The position numbers and the translations under genes were made by a program. DNA of 12,895 nt from the NCBI GenBank assembly GCA_001795235.1, contig MGNZ01000084.1, positions 1 through 12,895 on the forward strand, given 5' to 3'. Under the pieces are notes generated by a model that had not been told where the DNA came from, did no database searches, and saw only the letters and a program-made list of their open reading frames with translations. Below, in pieces: positions 12,610-12,895 of this stretch. How positions within the stretch are numbered: position 1 is the stretch's first letter; every line of letters starts with the position of its first letter. This DNA is from Chloroflexi bacterium RBG_16_64_32 (lineage in GTDB: Bacteria > Chloroflexota > Dehalococcoidia > SM23-28-2 > RBG-16-64-32).

Positions 12610-12895
12610 ATGGCTCCATCCCAAACGGCGGTCACCTCCCTCGCAGGCGGCAAGCTCGCTGATCTCATTTACGCCGGCCTGCAGGTTCGCATCGTCGCCT
12701 TCATCCTGGACATCATCGTCCTCATCTCATTCGGGATGCTGTTTGCCGCTGCCGCCTTCTCCTACTTCGTTGTGGACAGCCGACTGAATGACGGGACCCT
12801 TTCGGATCTCGCGACCTACGTGGCCGTGGCCATTACGCTGAGCTACGTCCTGGCGTTTGTGCCGCTCTATTTCGTCCTCTTTTGGCGCTGGTGGG
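12610..12895 (+). CDS. RDD-family membrane protein, partial (C-terminus beyond window)
   Basis: Ninety-five codons are visible before the window ends. YAGLQVRIVAFILDIIVLISFGML (21-44) carries the Arg27 and Asp34 of the RDD family inside the first membrane helix, which runs to about residue 54. A second helix spans about 68-91 and ends in LYFVLFWRWW, the point where RDD proteins usually continue GxTxGK. RDD proteins are small inner-membrane proteins, some tied to ion transport, and most have no known role. An in-frame TAA at 12595-12597 leaves only four codons between it and this ATG, so the start is tightly bounded. No Shine-Dalgarno sequence lies at a usable distance. It is transcribed away from the polysaccharide operon and need not be related to it. 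Confidence 0.82.
   Translation, partial: MAPSQTAVTSLAGGKLADLIYAGLQVRIVAFILDIIVLISFGMLFAAAAFSYFVVDSRLNDGTLSDLATYVAVAITLSYVLAFVPLYFVLFWRWW

Noticed and set aside
1..12895. tRNA or rRNA genes, CRISPR arrays, insertion sequences or transposases
   Set aside because: I saw no repeat-spacer pattern, transposase motif, terminal inverted repeats or RNA-gene signature anywhere in the window.

Overview
This GC-rich bacterial window is one long minus-strand operon for an exported surface polysaccharide, followed at the right edge by the start of a divergent plus-strand gene. ATG, GTG and TTG starts, mostly clear Shine-Dalgarno sequences and many 4-8 nt gene overlaps fit a high-GC bacterium. A DUF4012 protein, a small TalC-type transaldolase and a GDP-heptose-type kinase/nucleotidyltransferase pair are a combination I associate with Chloroflexota or Actinomycetota relatives. 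The lineage is a guess; the sequence contains no rRNA or other marker.

Layout in transcription order (right to left). A near-consensus sigma70-type promoter lies at 12504-12533. About 600 nt of leader follows, with several perfect inverted repeats and an ORF (11883-12338) whose second half is a remnant of a DUF4012 gene. Then come a sugar-phosphate nucleotidyltransferase (11194-11895), a GHMP sugar kinase (10211-11197), a shortened SIS-domain (phosphoheptose isomerase-like) protein (9710-10198), a small transaldolase (8982-9695), an intact membrane-anchored DUF4012 protein (6989-8920), a family 2 glycosyltransferase with C-terminal membrane segments (5954-6913), an NAD-dependent sugar epimerase/dehydratase (4844-5863), two non-identical nucleotide-sugar 6-dehydrogenases (3478-4836 and 2168-3481), an ABC-2 permease (1297-2175) and a Wzt-type ATPase that runs off the left end (1-1260).

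How the genes may work together (inference). The transaldolase could supply sedoheptulose-7-phosphate. The SIS protein (if active), kinase and nucleotidyltransferase correspond to GmhA, HddA and HddC of the GDP-D-glycero-alpha-D-manno-heptose pathway; no GmhB phosphatase is present. The dehydrogenases and epimerase would make uronic acids or related nucleotide sugars. The glycosyltransferase adds a residue, and the permease/ATPase pair exports the glycan, with the ATPase C-terminal domain probably recognising its end. The DUF4012 protein has an unassigned role, and its central sequence is reminiscent of LytR-CpsA-Psr glycan ligases.

The most notable points are the loss of the phosphosugar-binding loop in the SIS protein, the DUF4012 remnant at the head of the operon, the transaldolase-type active-site residues next to heptose genes, and an apparently leaderless RDD-family gene on the other strand.
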